Below, in pieces: positions 54,372 through 64,000 of a DNA stretch of 64,000 nucleotides (its first letter is position 1; each line of letters starts with the position of its first letter). The stretch lies in NCBI GenBank assembly GCA_039105265.1, contig JAPFFF010000015.1, positions 3,286,001-3,350,000 of the forward strand, written 5' to 3'. The notes under the pieces are model-generated. The model was not told where the DNA came from. It saw only the letters and a list, made by a program, of their open reading frames with translations, and ran no database searches. The translations under genes were made by a program, and so were the position numbers. Origin of the DNA: Tritrichomonas musculus. Its lineage: Eukaryota; Parabasalia; Tritrichomonadida; Tritrichomonadidae.

Positions 54372-55809
54372 TGTGTATAGTAACGAAAATAACGTATTTT
54401 GGATTTTTCAATATTTTGAAAATATCCACCAAATTATTTATTTTTTTACATTGTTCTTTTATAAATATTTATTAATATCGCAATTAGGCTCTAATATTTT
54501 AATTTTAAAGGGAGATTTTGAACTTTTTTATTATTATTATAATTAGAATATCTTTCTTATCTAACATTATTTGAGAAAGAATTAATAAATATAATACCTT
54601 ATTCTGTATCATATATTGATATTAGCATGCTCCTGAGGTATATATTTAAAAATGAACTAAAATTTAAGGAATTTAAAAAAAAAAATTAGTTTTTTGTTAA
54701 ATTTTTATTATTTTAGAGGATTCTGGTTAATTTTATTTCTTACAAATTTAATATATTATTTTTATTCGTGTATGAAATAAAATGAACTAATAATTGCAAC
54801 AAACTACTCGATAGGTGCATCTAAGAATTTCTTTTAAATATGGACCTCGATAATTTCATTAATCCATTGATATTAGCTGTAATATCAATTTACAATATTT
54901 TATATCAAACATAATATATATATTAGATATAAATAAATGAATATATATCTTTACAATCAATGAATATATATATTAAAATTGACATAAAATGTAAACACTT
55001 TTTAAAAGGTTATTTCAAATATTTCAATATCTCATAAATATTAAGATATATATTGATATATATATTCAAAAATATTGAGATATGAATTCAAAATACATTC
55101 TGAATTTTTTTTTCAATGATCCATTTTCTATTGATACTGAATAAATGAATAAATCTAAAAATAAAATATAACAAAATTGAAATAATTATATTATGCTTTG
55201 AGTTAATAAAAATATAAAAAATAAAATATAAATTTTAAAATACCAAAGAACGAAATTCCATTTTTTTATTGATTGAAACCAAGAAGAATTATAGTTTTGT
55301 TTACCAACGAGATATACATTCATGTATTTAGAGTAATTTTAGTGAATATGAGTTCTAGCATCAATTATTATTTCAAAATAAAAATCAAACCTTGGTCATG
55401 CTGATGATAGTAATAATGTATTATTTTATGCTCACAAGAGTAAACTAACATGTTAACATGAAGAAAAACATAAATATCACCTTTGCAGTATAAATATAAT
55501 TTTAATAATTAAAACAAATGCAAATATTAAAAGTTACAGAAATAATAAATAATATAACAAATTTAACATAATAATATAAATATATAAAATATATCGAAAA
55601 AACAATATAATAAAAAGATATGAAAAAAAAAATATTTTTATTAAATTGAATATTTATTGTAATCATTTTTCACAAAAAAAGTTTTTTGTTTACCGATGCA
55701 TTTATCGATTAAAACCAGACAATATTATATTCAATATTTAATAATACATTAATTACAATATATATTTAAAAAATAAAGCAATTTTATATTTTTGCCGTTA
55801 CTATACACA
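54372..55809. mobile_element. Non-autonomous MULE-like DNA transposon
   Basis: A 1438-base AT-rich unit ending in perfect 14-bp inverted repeats, TGTGTATAGTAACG (54372-54385) and its complement (55796-55809). It is flanked by the identical 10-base sequence TTTTTATTCA on both sides (54362-54371 and 55810-55819). Direct repeats of 9 to 11 bases are typical of Mutator-like (MULE) transposition, which is known in trichomonads. No transposase is encoded. The low-complexity flank makes a chance 10-bp repeat possible, but its exact abutment on the inverted repeats argues against that. The element explains most of this gene-free gap. Confidence 0.65.
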
Positions 55810-55819
55810 TTTTTATTCA

Positions 55820-56177
55820 ATTTTTTTATTTTTTTTGCATTGAAAAATGCAAAATTGAGACGAATCAAAACTCATACCACTAATTGAATGGAAAAGTGTT
55901 CTAAATTGAGAAGAAGAAAAATAAAATAACCGCTCAAAAGGCCAATATAAGGTTGAAAGTGGTTCGACTTTTGAATCCCAGTTTAAAATTTTCATTCACT
56001 TCTCAAATTATTCTATGAGTTTGATTTTCAAATAACTCATTTAAAAAGTAGTTATCGGAGTTTTCAATTTTGAATTAGCACAGAAAAAAAAAAAATACAT
56101 AATTAAAAAATTGTAAATTTCTGGTCATATTAAATTTATTGATAACTAACTTTTTCTTTTTTGTTATATATTATTTA
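55820..56177. other. AT-rich intergenic stretch
   Basis: About 360 bases between the transposon and the 3' end of the ubiquitin-like-domain gene. Open stretches exist but look like chance. No feature supported. Confidence 0.45.
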
Positions 56178-58298
56178 TTAATTAGAATTTTCTTCTTCTT
56201 CTTCTTCAATTTCATATGAATAATCAATAACTTGGAGTGCTTTAGCTGTTAATAATAAAAGGTCTTCTTCTGATCGAATGTACACAAAGACGGTTGAATC
56301 GCCGATATCGAGTGATTCAAGCAGAATTGTATCAAGAAGTTCCTTGCCTGCAAAAAGAATTCTAATATTGGAAGCCTTAGCGTTGTTTCTTTTAGCAATT
56401 TCCATTTTCATTGTTGCAACAGTTGCGTCTTGATTCAGCTCAATTTCTTCAACATCATTGCTTTGGTTTGTTTGGTAATGGTAGATGTAACTTTTCTCTT
56501 CTTCTTCTTGATTGTTTTCTTGGATTTTGAGAACTACTTTGATCTTTCCTTCTGAGAATGTTTTCATTTCTTGAGACTTGTCTTGAATTGGCTCTTCTTC
56601 ATGATCATTCTTCATGAAAATGAATTCAATATCTTTGTTTGGATTAATGTGCAATTTGCTTTTTATCTTTTCTTCGTTAGCAAGCAGAGTTGAATCATCT
56701 CGTATTTTCAAGTCTATTTGTTGATTTTCATATGCGAATAAGTAGCTTCTTTTGCCCTTTTTAGTATAAGGTTCAAGGTTTGATGATGAATTAACAACTG
56801 GGCTTTTTTTTGGCATAAATTTTGAGAGAGGAACCTGCTTTTTTGATTTTGGTGATTTATTCTCATTACCTTTTTGGGGCGTCTCTTTTGCTTCTTGATT
56901 ACAGCTGTCATTGTCATTTGCATTGTTTTCAACTTGTTGTTTATTTGGTTCATCATTTGTCGTTGTATGACTAGTTGAATCCTCTACATTAGCTGCTTTC
57001 TCCAATTTACTGCTGTCATTGTCATCGTCATCATTATGTTTCGAAGTTTTCTGTGTGGAATCGGACTTATTTTTTGGCGTGAGCTCAACGTACATTATGT
57101 ACTCTATGTCACCTTTGCTATTTTTTCTCGTAATATGATCGATGATATTTTCAACAATGACATCCGGGTTAAGATCACTTTTTCCCAGATCTTTGATGGT
57201 GACATTAGCTTCAATTTTCTGATGTTTTGTAATTTTTTTAATGACATCACCAATTGTTGATTTTGTATGAATATTTTCATAAAATTTCTCAGAATTTTTT
57301 TCACCTTTTGCCTTCATTCTGAATTTTATTTTCAATGTTGGCGATTCTTCCTTTTTCTTTGAATCAGTTGTCTTCTCTTTAGTTGTTTGAGATTCTTGTT
57401 TTTTAGCTTCTTGTTTTTTCCCTTTGAACCAGAAATAGAGAGTGGAATTAAGTGGACTTTGAACACTATCTAAGCGGGCATCTTTATCGTTGATCGGCTC
57501 TTTGTTTTCATTATAAATGATTAATTTTTTTGACTTAACTTTTCCTTTAAAAACATCTTTGGAAATTGCTTGTCGTAAGTCATTTAATGTTGGGAGAAAG
57601 TTAAAATACAGATATGATTTTTTTCCTTCATGCAGAGGACAAATGGCTATATTATATGTTATTTCAATTTCATATTTCTCTTTTTTATCTAAATTGCTGT
57701 CTCTTTCCAATTTCTTTTTGTGTTTGTTCATGATTGAAACTGAGTGGCTTTCTGGAAAAGTTTCCTCTATAAGTTTGTAAGCAGCAGATGCATTTTCCTC
57801 GCTTGAAAAAATAAATCTTTTTTTTTTATGCTGCTTGATTATAACTGTATCATGCGATATTTCAATAGTTACAGTGTCACTTTTTGATATACCTAAAAAT
57901 GGAAAAATTGATTTCGTTTTTTTCGTCTTTGAAACGAGGATTTTAAGATATTTCTTTATGCATAATTCGGAGAAATAAAAGCCTTCTTTTTTAATGGCTT
58001 GAATTATTTCGTTGAGTCGCATTTTATAGCCATCTTTGATTTGAATTTTTTTATTTTTTGGAAGGCTTAATGATAAGTTGATATCATGAATGCAATTTTC
58101 AATTGATATATCCAAATGAAATTTATTATTGGTATTTTTTAATTGTTGTTCGTCTGGGGGATTAATAATTTTAATTATATTATCTCCGACTTTGAGATCA
58201 TCAGCAATTGCTTTTTGGAAACATTCTATCGTATAAGAATCAACTTTAATTTCTTTTGAATATCCAAAATCATGAATACTATAAGAAATAGGTTGCAT
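56178..58298 (-). CDS. Multi-ubiquitin-like-domain protein
   Basis: 706 residues. The C-terminal domain (about 605-690) is clearly ubiquitin-like: a beta hairpin, DATVATMKMEIAKRN, then ASNIRILFAGKELLDTILLES and STVFVYIR. At least two more beta-grasp-like segments precede it (LPTLNDLRQAISKDVFKGKV; STIGDVIKKITKHQKIEANV), joined by Lys/Glu/Asp-rich low-complexity linkers. There is no terminal Gly-Gly, so it is not a conjugated modifier. It is more likely a scaffold or proteasome/UBA-partner type protein. Not matched to a named family. The start at 58298 is the first ATG after an AT-rich gap. Confidence 0.75.
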   Translation of the reverse strand: MQPISYSIHDFGYSKEIKVDSYTIECFQKAIADDLKVGDNIIKIINPPDEQQLKNTNNKFHLDISIENCIHDINLSLSLPKNKKIQIKDGYKMRLNEIIQAIKKEGFYFSELCIKKYLKILVSKTKKTKSIFPFLGISKSDTVTIEISHDTVIIKQHKKKRFIFSSEENASAAYKLIEETFPESHSVSIMNKHKKKLERDSNLDKKEKYEIEITYNIAICPLHEGKKSYLYFNFLPTLNDLRQAISKDVFKGKVKSKKLIIYNENKEPINDKDARLDSVQSPLNSTLYFWFKGKKQEAKKQESQTTKEKTTDSKKKEESPTLKIKFRMKAKGEKNSEKFYENIHTKSTIGDVIKKITKHQKIEANVTIKDLGKSDLNPDVIVENIIDHITRKNSKGDIEYIMYVELTPKNKSDSTQKTSKHNDDDDNDSSKLEKAANVEDSTSHTTTNDEPNKQQVENNANDNDSCNQEAKETPQKGNENKSPKSKKQVPLSKFMPKKSPVVNSSSNLEPYTKKGKRSYLFAYENQQIDLKIRDDSTLLANEEKIKSKLHINPNKDIEFIFMKNDHEEEPIQDKSQEMKTFSEGKIKVVLKIQENNQEEEEKSYIYHYQTNQSNDVEEIELNQDATVATMKMEIAKRNNAKASNIRILFAGKELLDTILLESLDIGDSTVFVYIRSEEDLLLLTAKALQVIDYSYEIEEEEEENSN

Positions 58299-58894
58299 TA
58301 AATAGCAATTTTCAAAATTTTTAATCTTTTTGAATGATATCTTTCAAAATTAATTCAAAAGAGGTATTCGCCTTAAGTTATTTAACGGTCATTTATAACG
58401 TAACTATTTTAAATTGCATTTTCCTGATTAACCTGTTGAATTCATACAATAAAAACAATAAAATATTTTTATATTCAATCTATTTGTTTTAATATAACAT
58501 TGATTATTGTAAAAAATACTTCATAAATATTTTCAAAATTTCTTTTTTCAATAAATTTTATTAATATTTTTATATACAAATGACATCTATTACCATAAAA
58601 ACTAATTTATTGCTATAGAGATGACCAAAAGTCTTTCCTTTTTTAAAAAAATAGTAAGTTTTTAAAATAATGCATTTCTCAAAATCCACAAAGTTTTTTC
58701 TTTCTTTTTTGATTTGATTATATTATATAATATCATATTGTTAAACATATTAACAGATATAATTTTATATTTATGCGGCCAATTTTGAAAAAAAGAGCTT
58801 TTTTAACAAGGGTCTTTAATTTCGAAATAATTCTCATCAAGAAAAGAAAATTGAAAGGCTCAACTATTTCTCACCGATTTATATAGTTGAAAAT
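58299..58894. other. Gene-free AT-rich stretch with divergent promoters
   Basis: About 600 bases between the divergent ubiquitin-like gene and a SEL1 fragment. Only homopolymer runs are visible. Confidence 0.45.
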
Positions 58895-59131
58895 ATGTCA
58901 AAAAAGGACATTCAAAAAGCTTGCCATTTGTATAAAAAAGTGTCATGCATCTATAATCAATTTGCAAAAAATAATCTTGAAATTTTTTACAAGAAAGGAT
59001 TTGGTGTTGCTGAACAAAATTATCTTTTGTCAGCCGAATATTTCAGGGAAGCAGTAAAATTAAAGCAAGATGCTCTGTCAAAGTTTAATTTGGCTAATTT
59101 AATGATTGATGAAGCAAAAAAAAACAATTGA
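58895..59131 (+). pseudogene. SEL1-repeat fragment
   Basis: 78 residues containing about one and a half SEL1-like units: ACHLYKKVSCIYNQFAKNNL, then KKGFGVAEQNYLLSAEYFREAVKLKQDALSKFN read as helix pairs. A complete host SEL1 protein would have many more repeats. The frame ends early in an A-rich run and nothing convincing continues after it. Most likely a decayed relic. A very short functional protein cannot be excluded. Confidence 0.5.
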
Positions 59132-60070
59132 ATTCGATTATTGTTCAATAAAGAAATTGTTAATAGAATCGTTTTCTGTGGACTTTCAGCCAGCAGGAGT
59201 TTTATTTTGTTTGAACTTTTTCTATAGGGAATATTCATTAATAAATGGAAATTTTTTTTTTTTTATCATTTACGTTGGCATTCTGGTAGTATATGATATG
59301 GTATTTTATTCTAGTGCTCTTTTTATAGCGTCTCTTTCATATGCTTGACCATCTGGTATGATTACCTGATATTGGACCTTTATATTCTGGAGATGCATTT
59401 TGTCAAGTTCTATTAGCAGATTCAAAGAATCATTTTTTATCATGAGCTTTATTAATTTATGAAAATTTCAAATATTTGAATATAATCTGAAATTGAAATA
59501 TAGCTTTATTTTTCGAAAAATTGAATTACCATCTATGTTATGCAGAAGATCTACATATGAAACAAAAAAAGTTTAATTAATATTACATTTCTGTTTTCAA
59601 AAGCATTTATATTGTACAAAAGAAAATTCAAAAACTTAGTTATGCAACGTTAAAAAATATACTGTAAACAGTATTTTTAAGTTAAAAATTAATGAAAAAG
59701 TATTTTAATATTTGTTAATTATAATGTCTTAAATGAAAAATTCATTAGATAAATAATATTTCCTTAAAATTATATATATGTATAAAATAAAAACAATAGT
59801 TAAAATATAATTTTTTGTATTTATTTAATGAAGTTTAAGATATTTTATGAAGAATTATTATATGATATTTTTTATAATTCAAATAAATTGAATATGCAGA
59901 AAAGTGATATAATTCAATTTTCTATGGAGCGCTTTATAAAAGTTTTATACATTCAAATATTTTATAAACTTGTTTTTATTCTTTCAATCTTATTTAAATG
60001 AAGATTTAGAAAAATTGAATAAATTATTTCTGAAAGAAAACAAACCATTTTTTTTTCAAAACTAACATAG
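59132..60070. other. Gene-free AT-rich stretch
   Basis: About 940 bases with long A/T runs. Faint SEL1-like coding traces may continue from the fragment to the left, but no clear frame, RNA or repeat is supported. Confidence 0.45.
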
Positions 60071-60727
60071 ATGATCAAGCCCATAGTGCTCACTAATGAT
60101 ATCGAAAAACCAAAAACCGTAAAGAGAAGGAAATCATTGAAAAGAACAAAGGATCAGATTGATTATGAAATTGGTATTAATGCGTTGAATAGAGTAAGTA
60201 TGAATTTTGATGACATAGATGATAAAATTAAAAAGAAGTTAACAAAATCAGAGGAAGAATTCAGATTAAGAAAAAATAGGTCTTCTAGTAAATTCATAAT
60301 TAAAACTGAAAACTGGTCATCCATTTCAGATAATATAGCTGATATGCCACAATATAATAAAAATGCAAATGATAAGCATATAAATAATAATAATAATAAC
60401 CAATTAGAAAATACAATGGCCCCAAAACATCATCATCATTATAAACCTGTTCCACCTAGCAGAAATGGACTTTCTAGTCTCAAAAGAAGACCATTACCTT
60501 CAAGATCTAAGACAGATATTAGAAATAAAAAAGAAACCAATCAACATAAAAGGCCAATTCCTGGAAATCACAAGTTAGACAATATCATTTCTAATCATCA
60601 CAAAATACATCTTTCAAGTAAATCTTTAAATCATACGATCAATAAGAATATTGAATCTAATAATCCACCAAAATTTAGACCAACACCTCCAGGATATCCA
60701 AAAGATCCTATTTATTATCCAAATTAA
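60071..60727 (+). CDS. Basic low-complexity protein of unknown function
   Basis: 218 residues, very rich in Lys, Asn, His, Ser and Pro. It has a basic N-terminal cluster (KTVKRRKSLKRTKDQ), an Asn run and a His-His-His-His tract in the middle, and proline-rich SH3-ligand-like segments (YKPVPPSRNG, FRPTPPGYPKDP). Probably disordered. Possible adaptor for SH3 or similar domains, or a nuclear protein given the basic clusters. No family recognised. Part of its 3' coding region is repeated at 61162. Confidence 0.6.
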   Translation: MIKPIVLTNDIEKPKTVKRRKSLKRTKDQIDYEIGINALNRVSMNFDDIDDKIKKKLTKSEEEFRLRKNRSSSKFIIKTENWSSISDNIADMPQYNKNANDKHINNNNNNQLENTMAPKHHHHYKPVPPSRNGLSSLKRRPLPSRSKTDIRNKKETNQHKRPIPGNHKLDNIISNHHKIHLSSKSLNHTINKNIESNNPPKFRPTPPGYPKDPIYYPN

Positions 60728-61250
60728 GATGCCAAATGTATCGAAATATTAAATTCTATTTAGATTATCATTTAGATCATTAAATTGATCAATAATGATT
60801 TGAATTAAAAATTGATACAATGTATTCGATTCTTGATATTTAATTATATAATAAATTTATATTAATATTTCAATTCATCTATTTTTTTTTAGATATGATA
60901 TTTGATTGTTTAATTTTTAAACCAGGTTTAATTAAATTATTTTTTAAACAATAAAATGAAGAAGATTAAAAATAATAATTATAAATACCTAAATTATAAA
61001 ATGGCCAAACAAAATCTTCAGTTTTGATATGTCGAATAAACCAAAATGGAAGATTTGGGCGAAAAATTCTGTGAAGAAACTAAAAACAGCATTCTTCTGA
61101 TGATCATTGGAAATCCTTAATGAAAATTTAATTAATGGACATTTTAGTTAACCAAGGTTGCTCATCACAAAATACATCTTTCATGCAAATCTTTAAATCA
61201 TACCACCTAAACCAAACTGATAAAAGTGAGCCATTGCGAAATGAGCTTTA
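60728..61250. other. Intergenic stretch with a partial gene copy
   Basis: About 520 bases. At 61162-61203 there are some 42 bases nearly matching 60595-60637 (ending of the basic-protein gene, TCATCACAAAATACATCTTT). The remainder shows nothing definable. It may be the remnant of a decayed paralogue. Confidence 0.5.
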
Positions 61251-62007
61251 TCAAATCCTTGATTTTAGGTAAAATTCAAACGCTTTCTCTTTGTTTATTT
61301 CAGTTCCTTTTCCATAAAAATAGCCAGCAGCTGTAGAATATTGTACATTCATATTACCAAGCTCAGCAGCCGATAAATATAAACTAAATGCTTTTTCTTT
61401 ATCAATAGGAACTCCATTTCCTTTTGAATAACGAATTCCAAGTGAATATAGTGATTCAGCCTCACCTTTTTCATCTTTATTTTGAAGTGTTTTTATTTGG
61501 ACATGCAATGAACATGGTGATGTAATTATTTCTGAATTCTTGATAGAATTTTTTTTCATTGTTTGAATTTGGTGTGCTTGGTTCTTATATTTGATAAACT
61601 TCATTTATTTGATTTTTTTTATCAGCTTCATTTTTATTTTGTTTACTTTCATCGGCATTATTTTGGTTAGAAATTTCTGATTTTTCATTTTTTTCTTCAT
61701 TCGTTGTTGAATTAATTTCAAGCTTTTCTTGAGATTCAGATTCATGATGATGATCAATTGATGATTTATTTTTGTTGAGTTTTGGAAGTTTTTCTTGTTT
61801 TGTTTGTTCATTTTCTATGGATGATTTATTTATTTGAGATTCATTTATATGATGATTATAAAGAGATTTTAAAAATAATTCTGATGCAAACAAATCATCA
61901 GAAACAATTCCCAAAGTTAAATCTATTGATAAAGAACAAATAAAGCAAGAATCTCTTCCAAATGATTGAATTAGTTTGTAATTCAGAATCTCATAAATTT
62001 GGATCAA
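61251..62007 (-). pseudogene. Decayed SEL1-repeat / low-complexity gene pieces
   Basis: Two overlapping minus-strand frames. The upstream one (61585-62007, 140 residues) starts ankyrin-family-like (YEILNYKLIQSFGRDSCF) and runs into Lys/Asn/Glu/Ser low complexity. The other (61251-61604, 117 residues) carries two SEL1 repeats, EAESLYSLGIRYSKGNGVPI and NVQYSTAAGYFYGKGTEINK. They look like frame-shifted parts of one old host gene, continuous with the ankyrin relic at 62040-62300. Confidence 0.6.
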
Positions 62008-62039
62008 TTAATGGAACTGATAAAAGAGTCTTTATTATT

Positions 62040-62300
62040 TCCATAAAAGATGTTTAAAACATTTAATTGATCAATAAGCAGCAGAATAATTTAAATACTT
62101 TGTTTCTCCATTTGGAACATAAAAATCAAACATATTGAAAGGAACAACCGGATTTGATTTTGGATTTATTCCATTTAAAAGAATTAATTATAAAGTATCA
62201 ATATTATCATTTTTTAATGCTTTTGTTAATGCCTCATTTGGTTCCATACTATCACTTATTTTTTTATATTGTTCAAGATTATCTGGATAGAAAGAATTAA
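62040..62300 (-). pseudogene. DUF3447 ankyrin relic
   Basis: Minus-strand reading gives MEPNEALTKALKNDNIDTL, then a stop (TAA), then LILLNGINPKSNPVVPFN and YLNYSAAY, then a stop (TGA) where the family has Gly, then SIKCFKHLL. This is the DUF3447 consensus with in-frame stops, so a dead host gene. It runs into the SEL1 relic on the left and is the decayed cousin of the intact gene at 89-1267. Confidence 0.7.
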
Positions 62301-62310
62301 TAAATATATG

Positions 62311-62978
62311 ATTTAAATATCATATTTGATCAATATATCAGCATCAATGTTTATTAAAGATAAAAAAATCTTCTATTCATCAATTTATGAGACGTTAAAC
62401 AATTAAATGCTTATAATGTAAATAAAACAGAGACTGGTTTAATTACTACTATATTATATAATCTATTTTATACATTCAAACAGTGAAATCAATACCAAAA
62501 GATATAAATGTTATATCTTTTTTCAACTTCAATTTATTAAAAAGCTTTCAAAGAAATATTCTGGAATTATATTAAAAATTGATTCCAAACAATGATTATT
62601 ATTAATTCAATAATAAAGTAATATTCATCAACAACTTTTTTATTCATTTAAATTTTATTCTAATTTGTTTACCAAGTTATTTAAGATCCTCGTTTAAACT
62701 CTATATGCCAAATTTCGCCTTTTTTCATTTATTTCAATTATGAACATTTTTCCATGTGAGTTTAGCATTGCTCTGATTTGACTTGAGAACCTCTATTATG
62801 TGAAATCATTTATTACTCAGAAAGCTCGAATGAAAAAGTCATCAGATCCCAATCCAATATCAGTAACTATTCTGTTAATGAATGATGCAATAAAGTATTT
62901 TGTTTTAATATAGATAAATCTTTTTGAAAAATAAAATGACTTGTTTAAAAAAAAAAGCAAGTGACAAAACAAAAACAT
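62311..62978. other. AT-rich intergenic stretch
   Basis: About 670 bases with no supported gene, RNA or repeat. It may hold further ankyrin-gene decay products that are too degraded to call. Confidence 0.45.
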
Positions 62979-63821
62979 TCAAGATTCTATTTTATTATCT
63001 TCATTATCAATTTTTTGTAAAACATAGATCAAAATATCAGGAAGATCTTTTAAAGGCATAACTATTGGATCGTAAATTTTCCAATTCTCACCAGATTTCT
63101 CGAACCAAATCAATCTATCTTTTGGCTGGCCGAATGAAATTTCAATGAAAAATCCGTTGTTTTTTAAAACTCTCCAAATTTCACTCAATGAAGATAAAAT
63201 TTTTAAACTTCTATCGAAACCACAGAAAATGGCATCAAATGTTCCTTTATCTAAAACAACGTCAAATAAATCGTCTTTGAAACTCATATCGGTGCAGTCC
63301 ATTTCATACCAGAGCAAATTTTCATTTCCTTTATATTTTTCTGTCATTTGGTCTATAACTATTTTTGAAAAATCAATGCTAACAACCATTTTAACGTCTT
63401 TTTGCTGTACTTCATATGACATATTGGAATTACCGCATCCAATAATTAATGCGAGATCTTTGTTTTTAACAAATTGTGATACTTTTGGCTCAACATCACT
63501 CCATTGAATATACCATTCAAAAGGTTTTTTGCTTTCTGCGTAGGTATTATCCCAATAATCATGTGCACCATAATTTGATTTTAATATCTTTTCAATATCT
63601 ATAGGTTCGTCTGTATATTCGGCTGTCTCAATATCCATAACTAGATCAAACAATTCTTCGTTAGTACAGCCAGTTTCTTGTTGAAAATCTCTGTATTTTT
63701 GAAGAATCTGGACTTGTAGATCTTCCTCTTGATCAGCTGTCATATGATTTGAATTAGATTGTGGCGTTGATACATTTATATCATTGATTTTTTGATCTTT
63801 AATTTCATTGTTCGTTGACAT
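62979..63821 (-). CDS. eEF1A-lysine-methyltransferase-like (METTL13/EEF1AKMT4-type) SAM enzyme
   Basis: 280 residues. After about 80 variable residues comes YGAHDYWDNTYAESKKPFEW, then ALIIGCGNSNMSYEV (SAM-binding motif I), MVVSIDFSKIVIDQM (motif post-I), LLWYEMDCTDMSFKD and FDVVLDKGTFDAIFCG, then an RVLKNNGFFIEISFG segment. This order and the WDxxY...PFEWY and IGCGNS motifs match the METTL13/EEF1AKMT4 branch, which methylates a lysine of elongation factor 1A. Substrate is inferred from the family. Full-length and intact. Confidence 0.85.
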   Translation of the reverse strand: MSTNNEIKDQKINDINVSTPQSNSNHMTADQEEDLQVQILQKYRDFQQETGCTNEELFDLVMDIETAEYTDEPIDIEKILKSNYGAHDYWDNTYAESKKPFEWYIQWSDVEPKVSQFVKNKDLALIIGCGNSNMSYEVQQKDVKMVVSIDFSKIVIDQMTEKYKGNENLLWYEMDCTDMSFKDDLFDVVLDKGTFDAIFCGFDRSLKILSSLSEIWRVLKNNGFFIEISFGQPKDRLIWFEKSGENWKIYDPIVMPLKDLPDILIYVLQKIDNEDNKIES

Positions 63822-64000
63822 TCTATAGAAATGGTATAAACTTTATAAGGACAATTTTGATTTTGAATTAAAAAAACTGACCATTTAATTATACAAAAAA
63901 TGATCGTTATTAAAGCAAATTAAAAAATGTTAAAAATATTTATGTTTTTGTATTATATTTTTATTTATTTGATAAAATGCTTTTTATAATCATCAAATAA
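63822..64000. other. AT-rich end of window
   Basis: Upstream region of the methyltransferase gene. No further feature seen. Confidence 0.4.

Noticed and set aside
55813-55995. 60-codon minus-strand frame right of the MULE-like element
   Set aside because: It overlaps the transposon target duplication, lacks homology and is short in AT-rich DNA.

Overview
The window looks like a chromosome of a parabasalid flagellate, most likely a Tritrichomonas-like trichomonad. The very AT-rich flanks carry typical trichomonad families: a DUF3447 ankyrin protein, a papain-type cysteine peptidase with a trichomonad-style prodomain, a giant kinase-SEL1-BspA leucine-rich-repeat fusion, SEL1 fragments, a multi-ubiquitin-like protein and an eEF1A-lysine-methyltransferase-like protein. 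No introns, rRNA genes or CRISPR arrays were seen. The species call is inference from gene families and base composition.

Layout. 1-4842 is host DNA: a DUF3447 gene (minus), a decayed C1A peptidase (minus), and a TA-flanked 1.48 kb non-autonomous transposon. 4843-47642 is one large Polinton (Maverick) flanked by the 5-bp duplication ACATT. It has been entered twice. A 4.8 kb element (16771-21571, duplication CCATT) sits in its integrase gene. A second, different Polinton (26529-47263, duplication TACGTT) sits at the 5' edge of its DNA polymerase gene. 47643-64000 is host DNA again: the kinase/SEL1/BspA gene, a kinase fragment, a 1.44 kb MULE-like non-autonomous element with a 10-bp duplication, a ubiquitin-like-domain protein, decayed SEL1/ankyrin pieces, a basic low-complexity protein and a methyltransferase.

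The two Polintons are different lineages of one family. Both carry protein-primed family B polymerase, DDE-type integrase, A32/FtsK-like packaging ATPase, major capsid protein, a probable minor structural protein, a fibre with repeated Tyr-Thr/Ala-Lys modules, short amphipathic proteins and several conserved proteins of unknown role. The outer one is visibly GC-richer than its host. The inner one is AT-rich and adds a KilA-N protein and an HNH motif inside its polymerase.

The most unusual object is the 4.8 kb element. It begins and ends with the same AGTAG/CTACT termini as both Polintons and makes the same kind of short target duplication. It has no integrase, polymerase or capsid gene. It encodes an SF2 (UL9-like) helicase and two small paralogous proteins between 1306-bp terminal inverted repeats. 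It also carries a diverged copy of a roughly 280-bp cassette from the outer Polinton (14330-14608) whose stems keep pairing although their bases differ. I read it as a candidate satellite of Polintons, comparable to the transpovirons of giant viruses. A second unusual feature is a set of tiny tandem hairpins scattered through the inner Polinton, some in frame inside its genes.
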